A DNA stretch of 64,000 nucleotides from Metabacillus litoralis (lineage in GTDB: Bacteria > Bacillota > Bacilli > Bacillales > Bacillaceae). Location of the stretch: NCBI RefSeq assembly GCF_020524045.1, contig NZ_JAIVKL010000007.1, positions 124,001 to 188,000 of the forward strand, given 5' to 3'. Numbering within the stretch: the stretch's first letter is position 1; every line of letters begins with the position of its first letter. A program made the position numbers and the translations under genes. Below the pieces are notes generated by a model that saw only the letters and a list, made by a program, of their open reading frames with translations, made no database searches and was not told the origin of the DNA. Of the stretch, positions 16,077-25,147 are shown one piece after another.

Positions 16077-16157
16077 ATGGATATTATGGCAGTGCTACCC
16101 ATTTTACTTCTATTAATGATTTATTTTATATTTGTTGTATATGTGCTAAGAAAATAG
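16077..16157 (+). CDS. 26-aa hydrophobic peptide
   Basis: MDIMAVLPILLLLMIYFIFV..., ending in VLRK, is one membrane span with a positive C-terminus. AGGGGG lies six bases before the ATG. It fits between comA and yuxO. No family is recognised. The good SD and clean hydrophobic span support a real micro-gene, but so short a frame could be chance. Confidence 0.45.
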   Translation: MDIMAVLPILLLLMIYFIFVVYVLRK

Positions 16158-16230
16158 AAAATATTTTATTTATCCATTTCATGATCGAGATAAAATTCGT
16201 AATTAACGGAATATGGGGGAATATTTCTAG

Positions 16231-16620
16231 ATGGATTATAATGTAAAAAATACCTTAATGGAATCATTAGGAATAGAGGTAATATCAGTTTCAGCTGAAG
16301 GTGTTGTAGCGACAATGCCAGTTGATCATCGAACACATCAGCCCTTTGGTTTATTGCATGGGGGAGCTTCTGTTGCACTTGCAGAAACAGCAGCTAGTAT
16401 TGGTGCATATTACTTGATTGATCAAGAAAATGAAATTTGTGTTGGACTAGAGATTAATGCAAATCATATCCGTGGGAAGAAATCTGGGGTTGTAACTGCT
16501 TATGCAACACCAGCCCATCGTGGAAAAACAACAATGGTGTGGGAAATTAAAATAGTTGATGAAGAAGATGACTTGGTTTGTTTATCACGGTGTACCATGG
16601 CTGTTTTGAAAAAAAAATAA
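16231..16620 (+). CDS. yuxO: Hotdog-fold thioesterase YuxO
   Basis: A 129-aa PaaI/YdiI-type acyl-CoA thioesterase. The hotdog helix carries HQPFGLLHGGASVALAETAAS (about residues 33-53) with the His-Gly-Gly signature, and Glu49 is the likely catalytic base. Strands with VGLEINANHIRGKKSGVVTAYATPAHRGKTTMVWEI follow. Homologues act as 1,4-dihydroxy-2-naphthoyl-CoA hydrolases in menaquinone synthesis, but the substrate here is inferred. The order comA-yuxO is conserved with B. subtilis. A terminator with AACTAGT/ACTAGTT arms follows. Confidence 0.85.
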   Translation: MDYNVKNTLMESLGIEVISVSAEGVVATMPVDHRTHQPFGLLHGGASVALAETAASIGAYYLIDQENEICVGLEINANHIRGKKSGVVTAYATPAHRGKTTMVWEIKIVDEEDDLVCLSRCTMAVLKKK

Positions 16621-16634
16621 GAAAAAACAACTTG

Positions 16635-16662
16635 AACTAGTTTTTTTAAAGACTAGTTTTTT
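16635..16662 (+). terminator. Terminator of yuxO
   Basis: AACTAGT and ACTAGTT arms are followed by a T run. The rest of the gap to 16880 holds only sequence resembling decayed family B repeat ends (CGAAACAGCATTACTAAAA); no gene was seen. Confidence 0.7.
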
Positions 16663-16880
16663 GTTTGTTATTGGGGATCCAACCTTTAGCTTATATTCAA
16701 CCGATAAAAATCATTCCTATTTGCTACTATCTTGTTTAGAAGCACCTCTTATTGCTTTATTCTTGGCTACCTATGCAAATAATAACGTAGAAGGATTGGC
16801 TTTCAAAGCTAACTAGTGTCTTTTTTAGTGTACCTGTTGTAGCTTCTTTTTCAGAATCACCTTTACGAAACAGCATTACT

Positions 16881-16924
16881 AAAAGAAGCCGCAAATTTCC
16901 TTTTGGAATTAGCGACTTCTTTTG
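16881..16924 (-). terminator. Terminator of the mrp operon
   Basis: On the minus strand AAAAGAAGTCGC pairs with GCGGCTTCTTTT around a loop that itself pairs AATTCC with GGAAATT; T bases follow. Confidence 0.85.
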
Positions 16925-16956
16925 GTATCTCAGTTCATAAATTGGTAAGTATCAAT

Positions 16957-17316
16957 TCAATTTTTATTTTTAACTTTTAGGCGAGATTTTTTTAAATCGT
17001 CTTGTACACTACCTTTCCATAGTGGAACACCGATGTTATATGCCGCTCTACTAATGAGATGACCTGCAACTGGAGCGGTTAAGAAGACGAAAACAATTCC
17101 TAACAAAACCCTAGAATTTGCTTCATGGTCAACTACTAAGTAATAGATGAATAAACCTAGTAGAATACTAATGACTCCTAATGTAGCGCTCTTTGATGCC
17201 GCATGATTGCGTGTATATACATCAGGTAGTCGAACAACACCAATTGCAGCCACTAAACTTAGTAAAGCACCTTGAAGAATGAGGTAGCCAACAATAAATT
17301 TACCGATTTCTATCAT
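16957..17316 (-). CDS. mrpG: Mrp antiporter subunit MrpG
   Basis: A 119-aa subunit of the multi-subunit Na+/H+ antiporter with three membrane spans. The family signature GVVRLPDVYTRNHAASKSATLG is at residues 26-47, followed by FLTAPVAGHLISRAAY. The basic C-terminus (KKSRLKVKNKN) faces the cytoplasm. Its start overlaps the end of mrpF by 17 bases, so translation is coupled. It is the last gene of the operon, just before the terminator. Confidence 0.95.
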   Translation of the reverse strand: MIEIGKFIVGYLILQGALLSLVAAIGVVRLPDVYTRNHAASKSATLGVISILLGLFIYYLVVDHEANSRVLLGIVFVFLTAPVAGHLISRAAYNIGVPLWKGSVQDDLKKSRLKVKNKN

Positions 17317-17584
17317 TTTCGATTATTTCCCCCTTCTCTAAGTATTTAGAGAAAGCAACTGTCCCGATGAAGGCGAGTATACCTAATAATAAGATAACTT
17401 CAACAAAAGCACTCGTATTAAGTACAATTGATATAATAGCCGTTATTGCAATGAAATTAATTCCAATTGCATCTAATGCGATGACTCTATCAGGTGTAGT
17501 TGGACCTTTTACTAGCCGATAAACAAATAGTAGGGTTGAGATTGCGACAATCACAAGAGATAGGGTCATAATAATTTTAAACAT
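17300..17584 (-). CDS. mrpF: Mrp antiporter subunit MrpF
   Basis: A 94-aa three-span subunit with the conserved RLVKGPTTPDRVIALDAIGIN (residues 23-43) and LGILAFIGTVAFSKYLE. The ATG overlaps the mrpE stop codon as TAATG. It belongs to the membrane complex that exchanges cytoplasmic Na+ for H+ and supports alkaline pH and sodium tolerance. Confidence 0.95.
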   Translation of the reverse strand: MFKIIMTLSLVIVAISTLLFVYRLVKGPTTPDRVIALDAIGINFIAITAIISIVLNTSAFVEVILLLGILAFIGTVAFSKYLEKGEIIENDRNR

Positions 17585-18060
17585 TAACGACTCACCTCCA
17601 TGATTGCTTTTTCAAATGTGTTTTTGATATCTAGCTTTGCTTGCTCAACATCATCGATATCCATTGCGTGAATATATAGTGTTTTGTTGTCATCTGAAAC
17701 TTCAATAACAAGTGTACCAGGTGTGAGTGTGATGAGATTAGCCAAAATGGTAATCTCCCAGTCTTTTTTTAACTCTGTTTCTAAAGAAAATATGCCTGGT
17801 TTCATATTTAATTTTGGTGTTAAAATGACCTTGAAAACAGCTATATTAGATTTTATTAACTCACTTAAAAAAATGAAGACCAGCTTAATTACCGCAATGA
17901 TATTAAAGAAATAAAGTCGATGTTCAAAAAATCTTCTAAGTGCGAAAATAATTAATCCTCCAAAGAAAAAGCCTTTAAAAAATGCTAAAGAGGAATAATC
18001 ATTTGAAAGAAACATCCATAGAAATGCTAAGAAAAAGTTTAATAATATTTGAAATGCCAT
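17584..18060 (-). CDS. mrpE: Mrp antiporter subunit MrpE
   Basis: A 158-aa subunit with two or three membrane segments (residues 1-20, 25-45 and 55-80), then a soluble domain with ANLITLTPGTLVIEVSDDNKTLYIHAMD, the hallmark of MrpE. AAGGAG lies eight bases before the ATG at 18060. The alternative GTG at 18066 is only two bases from it and is less likely. mrpD ends in the SD itself (AAGGAGTAG). Confidence 0.94.
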   Translation of the reverse strand: MAFQILLNFFLAFLWMFLSNDYSSLAFFKGFFFGGLIIFALRRFFEHRLYFFNIIAVIKLVFIFLSELIKSNIAVFKVILTPKLNMKPGIFSLETELKKDWEITILANLITLTPGTLVIEVSDDNKTLYIHAMDIDDVEQAKLDIKNTFEKAIMEVSR

Positions 18061-18065
18061 ATGCA

Positions 18066-19547
18066 CTACTCCTTCAATACAGCTTGTATATAAATTGTTG
18101 GATCAAGCAGCGTATCGGTCGCCTGTGTAATATAAGGTGAAATTGATTCTACACCGAAACCATATGCAATCGATAAAATAAGTAGTATGGCTATAGGTAA
18201 AATTAAACCTTTAACTGACTTGTCCTTATATACATCTTCGTTTGTTGGTTCTCCCCAAAAGCCATTTATAAAGATTTTCATAACTGAATATAGAACGAGT
18301 AGGCTAGATAATAAAACAACAAAGGCAATTGTGTATTCTTCAGCTTCAAATCCACCTTGAATGATTTTAAGCTTGCCTATAAAACCACTAAGAGGTGGAA
18401 TCCCAGCAAGAGATAATGTGGAAATAAAGAACATCCATCCTAGCAACGGATGACTTGAAATTAATCCACTAAACTTTCGTAAATTACTCGTTCCCGTAAT
18501 TGCAATGATAGCACCTACTATGAAAAATAGTGCGCCTTTTATGATCATATCATGAACTAAATAATAAATAGAACCTTCAACACCATTTGGAGTGTTTGCT
18601 GCAATTCCAAATAAGATCACACCAACAGCTGTGATGATATTATAAATAATAATCTTTTTGATATCCCAATAGGCAATTGCGCCGATTGCGCCGAAGATAA
18701 TCGTTAATGCAGCTAGCCACGCTAAAATTTGGTGTGTATACGATGGTTCATGGTAAAAAATCAATGTGTAGACTCTTGTAATGGAATAAATCCCAACCTT
18801 AGTTAATAGTGCACCAAACAGTGCAGTGATAACTGCTGGAGGTGCTTGATAAGAACCAGGTAACCAAAAGTATAAAGGGAAAATGGCCCCTTTTAAACCG
18901 AATATGACTAAAAATAAGATAGCGATAACGGTTAGTAAACCTGTTTGACCCATATCGGCAATTTTAACACTTAAATCAGCCATATTAAGTGTTCCGGTCA
19001 CAGCATATAGATAGGCAACGGCAATGACAAATAAAGCAGATGAGATAATATTAACTAGAATATACTTGATTGATTCACGAAGCTGAATTTTTGAGCTTCC
19101 TAATACGATTAACATATAAGAAGACATAAGCATAACCTCAAAGAAAACAAACAAGTTAAAAATATCACCTGTTAAAAACGCGCCGGTCACACCTAAAAGT
19201 AAAAATTGAACAACAGGATAGAAATAAAACTTTTCCCTGTCTGGTGTTATGGAAGAGAAGGCAAACAGTAATGCTGTCAATCCAATAATACTTGTTGTTA
19301 ATACAAGTAAACTTGCGTACATATCAGCGACGAGCACGATCCCGTAAGGAGCCTCCCAATTCCCTATGGCTAATGATTGAATACCATTAACATGAACTGT
19401 GTGAACAATCATTACAGAAACCACAATTGCGAGAAGAGAAGCAAACGCACTTATTAGCTTCTGTGCTTTTATATTTTTATTAAAAAAAATTAAGATAATC
19501 CCAGCTAAGAAAGGGATGACGATTGGTAAGATAATTAAATTATTCAT
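18066..19547 (-). CDS. mrpD: Mrp antiporter subunit MrpD
   Basis: A 493-aa membrane subunit homologous to the NuoM/NuoN proton-channel subunits of complex I, with about 14 spans. Signatures are FNLFVFFEVMLMSSYMLIVLG with its conserved glutamate, LKGAIFPLYFWLPGSYQAPPAVITALFGALLTKVG, and HDMIIKGALFFIVGAI. It overlaps mrpC by eight bases (ATGAATAA). With MrpA it is thought to provide the ion path. Confidence 0.96.
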   Translation of the reverse strand: MNNLIILPIVIPFLAGIILIFFNKNIKAQKLISAFASLLAIVVSVMIVHTVHVNGIQSLAIGNWEAPYGIVLVADMYASLLVLTTSIIGLTALLFAFSSITPDREKFYFYPVVQFLLLGVTGAFLTGDIFNLFVFFEVMLMSSYMLIVLGSSKIQLRESIKYILVNIISSALFVIAVAYLYAVTGTLNMADLSVKIADMGQTGLLTVIAILFLVIFGLKGAIFPLYFWLPGSYQAPPAVITALFGALLTKVGIYSITRVYTLIFYHEPSYTHQILAWLAALTIIFGAIGAIAYWDIKKIIIYNIITAVGVILFGIAANTPNGVEGSIYYLVHDMIIKGALFFIVGAIIAITGTSNLRKFSGLISSHPLLGWMFFISTLSLAGIPPLSGFIGKLKIIQGGFEAEEYTIAFVVLLSSLLVLYSVMKIFINGFWGEPTNEDVYKDKSVKGLILPIAILLILSIAYGFGVESISPYITQATDTLLDPTIYIQAVLKE

Positions 19548-19881
19548 ATTGATCAGTTCCCCTTAGTTGATCCATATCATCTGTACCCAATTCTTGGTAT
19601 GAACGATAAGCAAGAACAAGGAAAAATGATGTCACTCCAAAACTTATAACGATAGCTGTTAAGATCAAAGCCTGTGGAAGTGGATCAACATATACTTTGG
19701 CATGTTCTCCTAGTAATGGAGCAGCACCAGTTTTAAGACCACCCATTGTTAAAATGAGTAAATGTGCTCCATGACTTAATAAACCAGTTCCGATAATAAT
19801 TCTGAGTAAGCTTTTAGATAACATTAAATAAACAGCAGCACTAAACAAAATACCAACAACAATAGACATTAATACTTCCAT
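19540..19881 (-). CDS. mrpC: Mrp antiporter subunit MrpC
   Basis: A 113-aa NuoK-like subunit with three spans. It has SKSLLRIIIGTGLLSHGAHLLILTMGGL (about residues 23-50) and DPLPQALILTAIVISFGVTSFFLVLAYR, followed by a polar tail (TDDMDQLRG). It starts as TAATG on the mrpB stop. Confidence 0.96.
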   Translation of the reverse strand: MEVLMSIVVGILFSAAVYLMLSKSLLRIIIGTGLLSHGAHLLILTMGGLKTGAAPLLGEHAKVYVDPLPQALILTAIVISFGVTSFFLVLAYRSYQELGTDDMDQLRGTDQYE

Positions 19882-20318
19882 TATTCCGTCTCTCCAATCG
19901 TTTGAATAATGGTCATTGTGACACCGATAACAACAAGGTAAACCCCTAAGTCAAATAAAACTGCGGTAGCCAATGCCGTCTTCCCAAGTAATGGGAGTTC
20001 TACATAACTAAATGTTTGTGTGAGAAAAGGGACATTATAGAAAAATGAACCTAACCCAGTTAGAACTGCAATAAGTAATCCAGTTGCAGTCATTTTAATA
20101 TAGTCAACATTTAATGTCTTTTCGACAGTTTTGACATCATAAGCTAGTAATAACAGTACAAAAGCGGCAGCGGTCATTAATCCACCAATAAACCCTCCAC
20201 CAGGTGTGTAATGTCCAGAAAAGAAGAGGTGTAACGAGTAAATAATAATGATAAACGCTACAACCTTTGTGACTGTTTGAAAAATAACGTCATTTGTTTT
20301 TACATGCGTTTTTTTCAC
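19881..20318 (-). CDS. mrpB: Mrp antiporter subunit MrpB
   Basis: A 145-aa four-span subunit with SGHYTPGGGFIGGLMTAAAFVLLLLAYD (residues 30-57) and TALATAVLFDLGVYLVVIGVTMTII. The start is GTG, overlapping the mrpA stop as GTGA. The SD GGGGGAAGAAGG lies in the mrpA tail, which implies translational coupling. Confidence 0.95.
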   Translation of the reverse strand: MKKTHVKTNDVIFQTVTKVVAFIIIIYSLHLFFSGHYTPGGGFIGGLMTAAAFVLLLLAYDVKTVEKTLNVDYIKMTATGLLIAVLTGLGSFFYNVPFLTQTFSYVELPLLGKTALATAVLFDLGVYLVVIGVTMTIIQTIGETE

Positions 20319-22720
20319 CCTTCTTCCCCCTTTCTAACCTTTAAGCGAATCATGCTATAAATTCCTAAACCGGCAATACCTAAAACGGCGATTTCAAACA
20401 AGGTATCAAACCCTCTAAAGTCTACTAGAATAACGTTAACCATATTTTTACCGCCAGCAAGCTTATAACTATTTTCAATAAAATAAGTAGAAATTGTTTC
20501 TGACACACGTTGACTGTTTGCTGATAAAGCAATTAATGTCACAATCGTTCCAACACCTAATGAAATAAGAAGATTTGTCAGTTTAAAATTAAGTTTTTTC
20601 TCTTTTTTCTTAAATTCAGGTAAATGGTAAAAACACAGTAAAAAGAGAGCAACGGAAACGGTCTCAACAAGTAATTGTGTCAAAGCTAAATCAGGTGCTC
20701 TAAATAGAACGAAAAAGAGTGACAATGAATATCCTACTGAACCAAGCGCGATAATTGCTGTTAATCTAGATTTTGAAAAGAGCACAGTAACCGTTCCGAT
20801 CACCATAACAACAGCAAGAACGGCTTCATAAATACCAATTGGTGCTGTACCTTTTAAAGTAAAGGAAAATCCGTCAGTCAAAATTAGCGTTGTACCTAAA
20901 ATCAGAATAAAGAACGTAAAAATAATCGCTAAATAATCGCGGATAAATCCTGTCATATAAAATCTTGTAATTTTAAATGTAGATTTATCTAGAGTATATA
21001 ATGCGGCATCATACCCTTTATTTAAAGCTAGTTTCTCAGGAACTAGCTTATAAATACCACGCCATTTTCTTAGGAAGAAATAGCCTAGAACACCTAATGC
21101 AATAACTCCTAATGTCATAAATAACTCTATGGAAAAACCATGCCATGCATATATATGTACATGAAAATGATTTTCATCACCTAGTAATCCTGGAATGATT
21201 GACGCCATTGCTGGTTCAATAATTGTATAAGCAAGAATGTTAGGGAAGAAGAAGAAAATAATCACAAGTGATGCCAAAATAATCGGTGAAATTAGCATTC
21301 CGATTGGGGCCTCATGTGGTTTTTTCTCTAGCTTTTCAGGCTGATATTTTCCGGTAAATGTTTTGAAAACAAGTACCATGCTATAAATAAATGTAAATAT
21401 ACTACCTACCCAAGCGACGATTGGGAACAGTAGTCCAAGTGTTTCTAAATTAAAAACATCCATTTCAAGTATGCGTATCATACTAGTAAAGAACATTTCT
21501 TTACTTAGGAATCCGTTAAATGGAGGCAAACCTGCCATTGAGAAAGCACCGATAATAGAAATGGTAAATGTAATTGGCATAAAACTCATTAAACCACCAA
21601 GCTTACGAATATCTCGGGTTCCTGTTTCATGATCAACAATACCAACTACCATAAATAAACTTCCTTTAAAGGTAGCGTGATTAATTAAATGAAAAACTGC
21701 TGCAAGTGTAGCGACAGTGTATACACTATTATCAATCGAATCAATTGCTAGTGCTGCTGAACCTACACCAAGCATTGACATAATCATTCCTAATTGGCTG
21801 ACCGTTGAAAATGCAAGAATGCTTTTCAAATCTGTCTGCTTTACTGCATTAAATGAGCCCCAGAACATCGTGAAGATCCCAAAAGCAGAAACGATCCAAA
21901 ACCACTCTGGAGTACCTGCAAATACTGGACTAAAGCGAGCAACAATATAGATACCTGCTTTAACCATTGTAGCGGAGTGTAAATAAGCACTAACAGGTGT
22001 AGGTGCTTCCATTGCATCAGGAAGCCATATGTAAAATGGAAATTGTGCAGACTTTGTAAATGCACCAAATAAAATAAGAATTAATGCAGGTATAAATAAT
22101 TCATGCTGCATAATCTCAGGAGCAACCTCAATAATTTCTCTAATGCTGAAGGTATTTGTCATGATGTATAGCATAATAAATCCACCGAGCATTAGTAATC
22201 CACCAAAAATCGTTATTAGCATAGATTTTTGCGCACCATAACGAGATTTCTCACGTTTATACCAATAACCAATTAGCAGGAATGAAGATAATGATGTAAA
22301 TTCCCAAAACGTATAAAGGACAATTAAGTTATCTGATAAAACAACACCTAGCATTGCACCCATGAACATTAATAAATACACATAAAATGTATTAAGTTGC
22401 TCTTTTTCCTTTGATAAATAATAAATTGAGTAAAGGATCACAAGTGCACCAATTCCAGTGATCAGCAAGGCGAACAGTAAGCCAAGTCCATCTATGTATG
22501 CAGTAAAGTTAATACCTAATGATGGAATCCAACTAGCTGTTTGTTTTATTGTTTCACCATGCATGTTCGAACTTATGAATTGGGTAAAGTAAATGAAAAG
22601 TAAAATGGGTAAAATTAAAACGAACCATCCTGTATGAATGTTGCGAAAATATTTATACAGAAATGGAACAAGTATGGCAAATAAAAATGGTGATAAAATT
22701 GCCACATGAAGTAATGACAT
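20315..22720 (-). CDS. mrpA: Mrp antiporter subunit MrpA
   Basis: An 801-aa, NuoL-like first subunit of the Mrp complex with about 20 spans. The NuoL-type core is seen as LYTFWEFTSLSSFLLIGYW with a key glutamate (about 141), FTKSAQFPFYIWLPDAMEAPTPVSAYLHSATMVKAGIY (about 220-258) and HATFKGSLFMVVGIVDHETGTRDIRKLGGL. The C-terminal part (from about 620) is the MrpA-specific extension with DLALTQLLVETVSVALFLLCFYHLPEF and the region homologous to MrpB. AGGAGG lies eight bases before the ATG. The seven genes read mrpA-B-C-D-E-F-G without gaps, as in B. subtilis. Confidence 0.97.
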   Translation of the reverse strand: MSLLHVAILSPFLFAILVPFLYKYFRNIHTGWFVLILPILLFIYFTQFISSNMHGETIKQTASWIPSLGINFTAYIDGLGLLFALLITGIGALVILYSIYYLSKEKEQLNTFYVYLLMFMGAMLGVVLSDNLIVLYTFWEFTSLSSFLLIGYWYKREKSRYGAQKSMLITIFGGLLMLGGFIMLYIMTNTFSIREIIEVAPEIMQHELFIPALILILFGAFTKSAQFPFYIWLPDAMEAPTPVSAYLHSATMVKAGIYIVARFSPVFAGTPEWFWIVSAFGIFTMFWGSFNAVKQTDLKSILAFSTVSQLGMIMSMLGVGSAALAIDSIDNSVYTVATLAAVFHLINHATFKGSLFMVVGIVDHETGTRDIRKLGGLMSFMPITFTISIIGAFSMAGLPPFNGFLSKEMFFTSMIRILEMDVFNLETLGLLFPIVAWVGSIFTFIYSMVLVFKTFTGKYQPEKLEKKPHEAPIGMLISPIILASLVIIFFFFPNILAYTIIEPAMASIIPGLLGDENHFHVHIYAWHGFSIELFMTLGVIALGVLGYFFLRKWRGIYKLVPEKLALNKGYDAALYTLDKSTFKITRFYMTGFIRDYLAIIFTFFILILGTTLILTDGFSFTLKGTAPIGIYEAVLAVVMVIGTVTVLFSKSRLTAIIALGSVGYSLSLFFVLFRAPDLALTQLLVETVSVALFLLCFYHLPEFKKKEKKLNFKLTNLLISLGVGTIVTLIALSANSQRVSETISTYFIENSYKLAGGKNMVNVILVDFRGFDTLFEIAVLGIAGLGIYSMIRLKVRKGEEG

Positions 22721-22964
22721 CTTTGAACCTCCTTACAGTTTTGGCAAGTGAAATTTCTATAAGAGCTATTTAATCTGGTTTATGATAATAAGACAGTGTA
22801 ATCTTCTTCTACTTAGTTATTATGTTCCAGATTATGTATTACTATGAAATAATATCAAATTAATGATCATTTCAAGTTCATATGAACATAAAAATGATAA
22901 CAAATTTCTGCTTACTTGTATATTATTTATCACCACAGAGCATGATAATTCTTGAGGTGATATT

Positions 22965-23180
22965 GTGCATAAAATGAAGATATTTATCACAGGTTGTATA
23001 TTTTCGTCCCTTTTTACTGGTGCATGGTTTGTAAATGAAAAGTTAAGAAGAGAATATGTTGAACAAATTGTTTTTGAAGAATCGATCATTGAATTAACAA
23101 ATACTGAAACACCTATTGAAGAGATCAATGTTTTTGAAAAGTTTGGACCTCGTGAATATGTTCGTGTAGTACTTAAATAA
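22965..23180 (+). CDS. 71-aa membrane-anchored hypothetical protein
   Basis: Residues 4-22 (MKIFITGCIFSSLFTGAWF) form a signal anchor. A charged extracytoplasmic part follows (NEKLRREYVEQIVFEESIIELTNTETPIEEINVFEKFGPREYVRVVLK). GAGGTGAT lies just before the GTG at 22965; an ATG three codons later is an alternative. It diverges from mrpA across a 244-bp promoter region in which I see nothing else. Not recognised; function unknown. Confidence 0.6.
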   Translation: MHKMKIFITGCIFSSLFTGAWFVNEKLRREYVEQIVFEESIIELTNTETPIEEINVFEKFGPREYVRVVLK

Positions 23181-23225
23181 CCATAATTAGAGGAAATGAA
23201 ACGCGAGTGGGAGCTTCTTCAAACA

Positions 23226-23248
23226 GAAAAAAACCGGGAGACCCGGTT
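23226..23248 (-). terminator. Terminator for the minus-strand gene at 23253
   Basis: ACCGGG-AGA-CCCGGT forms a perfect 6-bp stem. On the minus strand it runs into a T7 tract. Confidence 0.85.
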
Positions 23249-23252
23249 CAAT

Positions 23253-23837
23253 TTATCCTGATATAGAATGATTATTTGTTGCGTAGATATGTGACTTAGC
23301 TTTAGCTTTGTTATGGAATATCATGATGAGCAAAGGAAAAATAAATAACATGGATAGCATAACAAGAGAAAGTATGAGAGAAGGAACTTGAATTTCTTTA
23401 TGTAACCCCTCTGATTGCTCTGTAAAAAACTTTTCTGCGGCTTCATTTTGAACGATATTAGATAAAATTAGAAATTCATTTTTACTGTTGTCATAATAAT
23501 ATAAATCGTATTTATCAAAATAAAATAGCGAATCTCTTTTTTGTTCATATTTTACAAATGCCATGGTGAAATTAGAATTATATTCTTCTGTTTTTTCTTC
23601 ATTCTCCTCTGTTTCTGGATCGTCTGCAGAGATTAATTTAAATATTTTCCCATCCATTGTTAGTGCCTTTTCAAATTGAACCGAGCCTTTATTGTAATAA
23701 TTCACTTCATTTTGTAGCTTTTCTTCAAGTTTACTTTTAAATTCTTTTGAAACGCTTTCATTTTCTGCATGAGTAATATGTAGTGGGGTTAATAAGATAA
23801 AACAAATGGTTAAAAAAAGTGCACTTAGTTTTTTCAT
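23253..23837 (-). CDS. Secreted, C-terminally membrane-anchored hypothetical protein
   Basis: A 194-aa protein with a signal peptide (MKKLSALFLTICFILLTPLHITHA, likely cut after residue 24), an acidic extracytoplasmic domain (25-145) with a EENEEKTEEY stretch and tyrosine-rich FDKYDLYYYDNS, and a C-terminal membrane helix (about 152-175). It then ends in a short basic tail in the cytoplasm. This type I topology suggests an envelope protein of unknown role. I do not recognise the family. It is monocistronic with its own terminator. Confidence 0.65.
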   Translation of the reverse strand: MKKLSALFLTICFILLTPLHITHAENESVSKEFKSKLEEKLQNEVNYYNKGSVQFEKALTMDGKIFKLISADDPETEENEEKTEEYNSNFTMAFVKYEQKRDSLFYFDKYDLYYYDNSKNEFLILSNIVQNEAAEKFFTEQSEGLHKEIQVPSLILSLVMLSMLFIFPLLIMIFHNKAKAKSHIYATNNHSISG

Positions 23838-24035
23838 GCATTTTCCTCCCTAGAAAATATAGTTATCTTAAAATGTATATTTATGATAACTTAGTTAAAT
23901 TATACCATTATTTATATCCTTGGTTAGAATAGGTAGTAAAGCTTCGGAAAATTGTCATATATTTCTTGTCAAATAAGAGACTCTACTTCATAATGATGTT
24001 GAAATTCATTAAATGTATAGTTAGGATCGATAATC

Positions 24036-24593
24036 ATGAAAAATACATACTTCACTAGTTATTTTCCACTTATTACTATTTTATTGTTTAGCACATCTTT
24101 ATCAATTGCCACAGTGATGCTTGCAATTGATTATTTACAACTACTAGGTATTTATGATGGTATGCTTGAGTTTTTTTCGAATAACGGAATAAAGCTTGCT
24201 CTATTTATTATTTTTGCTCTTATTTATTTTATGATCTTCTCTGCATTAAAATTGATTGCAAATACAGTAACAGAGCTTTCGTTATTGTTTTTCTCTAAAG
24301 ATATAGCGGGAGAAAATCTAACAAAGATAAGAGGAGGTTCCGTCATTTATGTTATTGGGGGAGCCTTATCATTATTATCTATTCAAATTCCAATGCTCAT
24401 TATTGGCTTGTTTCTCATTTCGACACTCGGATATTTTGTTTATGTCGTGTATAAAATAAGTCATTCACTTACTTCATTTTCTTTGATCGGTTTAGTGCTT
24501 TTTCATGTGTTCTTTTGGTTCATATTTATTTTAGGCACTTTATATGTATGTTTTAGACTGTACAACAGCGTGATGGCAAGTTTACCAGTGTGA
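24036..24593 (+). CDS. yufK: YufK-like membrane protein
   Basis: A 185-aa protein with about five membrane helices (residues 8-30, 48-75, 103-123, 128-143 and 155-178), no catalytic motif, and very low polar content. Its size and position next to yuxK and pbpD match B. subtilis YufK (DUF5366-type). No function is known. The SD is weak: AGTTAGGATCG before the ATG. Confidence 0.7.
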   Translation: MKNTYFTSYFPLITILLFSTSLSIATVMLAIDYLQLLGIYDGMLEFFSNNGIKLALFIIFALIYFMIFSALKLIANTVTELSLLFFSKDIAGENLTKIRGGSVIYVIGGALSLLSIQIPMLIIGLFLISTLGYFVYVVYKISHSLTSFSLIGLVLFHVFFWFIFILGTLYVCFRLYNSVMASLPV

Positions 24594-24699
24594 TTTTTAA
24601 AGGACGTTTCGAGGGGCTTTTTCTCTAGGTGAAAAATATCTTGTACTTAGGCTAAACACTTTTCGATTAACAAGTCATAAGTTATGCTGATAATAAAAT

Positions 24700-25110
24700 C
24701 TAGGATAAAAATCGCTTTTTCATTTCAGGAGTAGGAATCATACATTGATCAGCTTTTCCAAACCATTTATAGCGATTTTTTGCAACAAAATGGTAGACCG
24801 CATCACGAAGGGGTTTGGGTATAAGAATGAATGGATATAGAATGACCCAAAATCCGCCAAGCCTTTTGCATACTTTTAATGCTGCGGTAGACTTAGTGAA
24901 AACATGATTTTTTTCTATCATAACAATGCTATCAAAATGACTTGTTGGCATGTGCATCATTTCAAGAAGGTTTTGTCCCGTTGTGGATTGAAGTGAAGCA
25001 AATTTAAATGCTTCCTTCTTATCACAGCGAATCACAAACTGAACAGTTTGATTACAAAGATTACAAACACCATCAAATAAAAGTATTGGTCCTTCTACAT
25101 CCTCAATCAT
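24700..25110 (-). CDS. yuxK: DCC-family thiol-disulfide oxidoreductase YuxK
   Basis: A small soluble protein of the DUF393/DCC family, named for the DGVCNLC motif (residues 10-16 from the start used), a CxxC-like redox site. Other features are FKFASLQSTTGQNLLEMM and the C-terminal YHFVAKNRYKWFG. The start is ambiguous: an AAGGAGG touches an upstream ATG at 25122, and the ATG at 25110 is twelve bases away. It converges with yufK and lies 26 bases after pbpD reading the same way, so it is probably not in its own unit. Confidence 0.85.
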   Translation of the reverse strand: MIEDVEGPILLFDGVCNLCNQTVQFVIRCDKKEAFKFASLQSTTGQNLLEMMHMPTSHFDSIVMIEKNHVFTKSTAALKVCKRLGGFWVILYPFILIPKPLRDAVYHFVAKNRYKWFGKADQCMIPTPEMKKRFLS

Positions 25111-25147
25111 TGGATAAACCATCCTCCTTCATTAGCATTTATAATCA

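Noticed and set aside
16016-16246. 76-aa plus-strand frame
   Set aside because: No SD. The 26-aa frame at 16077 in another register has a much better SD and a clean membrane span.
23226-23248. Attachment site or inverted-repeat mobile end (ACCGGGAGACCCGGT)
   Set aside because: A short GC stem with a T tract right after a stop codon is best explained as a terminator.
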